A stretch of DNA of 5,926 nt. It comes from PALSA-505 sp035308365 (GTDB taxonomy: Bacteria; Actinomycetota; Actinomycetes; Streptosporangiales; Streptosporangiaceae). Below the pieces are notes generated by a model, which saw only the letters and a program-made list of their open reading frames with translations, searched no databases and had not been told where the DNA came from. The position numbers and the translations under genes were made by a program. This document shows, in pieces, positions 5,617-5,926 of this stretch. The stretch is from NCBI GenBank assembly GCA_035308365.1, contig DATGGU010000169.1, positions 1 to 5,926 on the forward strand, in the 5' to 3' direction. Positions within the stretch are counted from its first letter, which is position 1. Each line of letters starts with the position of its first letter.

Positions 5617-5768
5617 GTGATGCCGGTTCCTGTGGATGCCCTCGCCGCCATTGTCGGCGTGAGCACGGCCTCCGCCGCTACTACCTGGACGGTCCGGCCT
5701 GGGGCCCGGTCTCGCTGAAGTCCGGGATGTTCAGGCTAACAGACACCAGGGCCAAGGCCACACTGTGA
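5617..5768 (+). pseudogene. Possible frameshifted remnant of a small gene
   Basis: A frame from GTG 5617 / ATG 5620 reads PVPVDALAAIVGV and then runs out to a TGA at 5716-5718 with non-protein-like sequence. In the next frame, from 5661, the sequence reads EHGLRRYYLDGPAWGPVSLK and onward to the TGA at 5766-5768. Restoring one G at 5659-5661 (GTGAG to GTGGAG) would join them into a protein of about 49 aa. No ribosome binding site is obvious and no family is recognised. It may be a decayed small gene or chance. The stretch 5549-5821 otherwise holds no gene or strong terminator that I can see. Confidence 0.25.
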
Positions 5769-5821
5769 GCGCCACGTTCACCGTCAGCGCGAAACAGACA
5801 ATCACCAGTTCGTGAGGCGGT

Positions 5822-5926
5822 CTATGCCTTGATGCTGGTGGTGAACATCTGCCACTGCGCCGATGGGACTAGAAGCTTCGGCCCGTCAGGGTCCTTGGAA
5901 TCACGAACGGCGATGAGCCGACCAGG
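5822..5926 (-). CDS. DUF397 protein, C-terminal end only
   Basis: Read on the - strand, the frame is open from the right window edge to the TAG at 5824-5822 and encodes 34 residues; the 5' part is outside. The sequence 'LIAVRDSKDPDGPKLLVPSA' followed by 'QWQMFTTSIKA' is the typical end of DUF397 proteins: V-x-V-R-D-S-K-D-P-x-G-P-x-L, then a W-x-x-F helix. DUF397 proteins are small (about 60-80 aa), restricted to actinomycetes, and usually encoded next to an XRE-type helix-turn-helix regulator. Such pairs, including those around whiJ in Streptomyces, affect development and resemble toxin-antitoxin arrangements. The partner gene would be expected beyond 5926. The gene converges on the immunity gene. 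Confidence 0.85.
   Translation of the reverse strand, partial: PGRLIAVRDSKDPDGPKLLVPSAQWQMFTTSIKA

Noticed and set aside
1..5715. 13-mer GGCCCGGTCTCGC shared by 1-13 and 5703-5715, a possible repeat or att pair
   Set aside because: The match stops at 13 bases. It encodes Gly-Pro-Val-Ser in both places and is within chance expectation for GC-rich DNA of this length.

Overview
The window is high-GC DNA of an actinomycete. Codons strongly prefer G or C at the third position, start codons are often GTG, terminators are GC-rich, and several families here are typical of actinomycetes: HAF repeats, secreted multi-domain proteins with putative Ig modules, and DUF397. A streptomycete or a member of the Catenulisporales fits best, but no marker here fixes the genus.

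Left part (1-2416). The window opens with the last 47 codons of a HAF-repeat protein on the + strand. A perfect 15-bp hairpin at 165-198 serves as a shared terminator for this gene and the convergent one. The convergent gene, complement(239..2416), encodes a 725-aa exported protein: signal peptide, a metallopeptidase-like region with an HEYAE motif, two near-identical putative Ig modules (273-bp period), and a C-terminal beta-sandwich-like module. It has a readable promoter (TTGACG-17-TATTTT) and a good ribosome binding site.

Middle part (2417-4092). A 463-bp divergent intergenic region holds this promoter, two AATGCGTA direct repeats, and a 9-bp dyad (ACGCACGGT/ACCGTGCGT). A third exact copy of the 9-mer overlaps the GTG start of the next gene. 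That gene (2880-3377) encodes a 165-aa lipoprotein whose C-terminal half weakly resembles chagasin-type (I42) inhibitors. A probably leaderless gene for a 221-aa TPR-like protein follows (3427-4092).

Right part (4093-5926). The most notable locus is a probable toxin-immunity pair. A 368-aa protein (4166-5272) carries a C-terminal RelA/SpoT-like nucleotide pyrophosphokinase domain without a hydrolase domain. The next gene (5273-5548) starts on the base after its TAG and encodes a 91-aa acidic protein, the likely immunity partner. The toxin gene is a compositional mosaic: about 72% GC in its N-terminal half and about 52% GC in the catalytic domain. After the pair come a possible frameshifted coding remnant and the 3' end of a DUF397 gene on the - strand. 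The genes to the left look like an exported-protein neighbourhood. The right end looks like a mobile or fast-evolving conflict locus.
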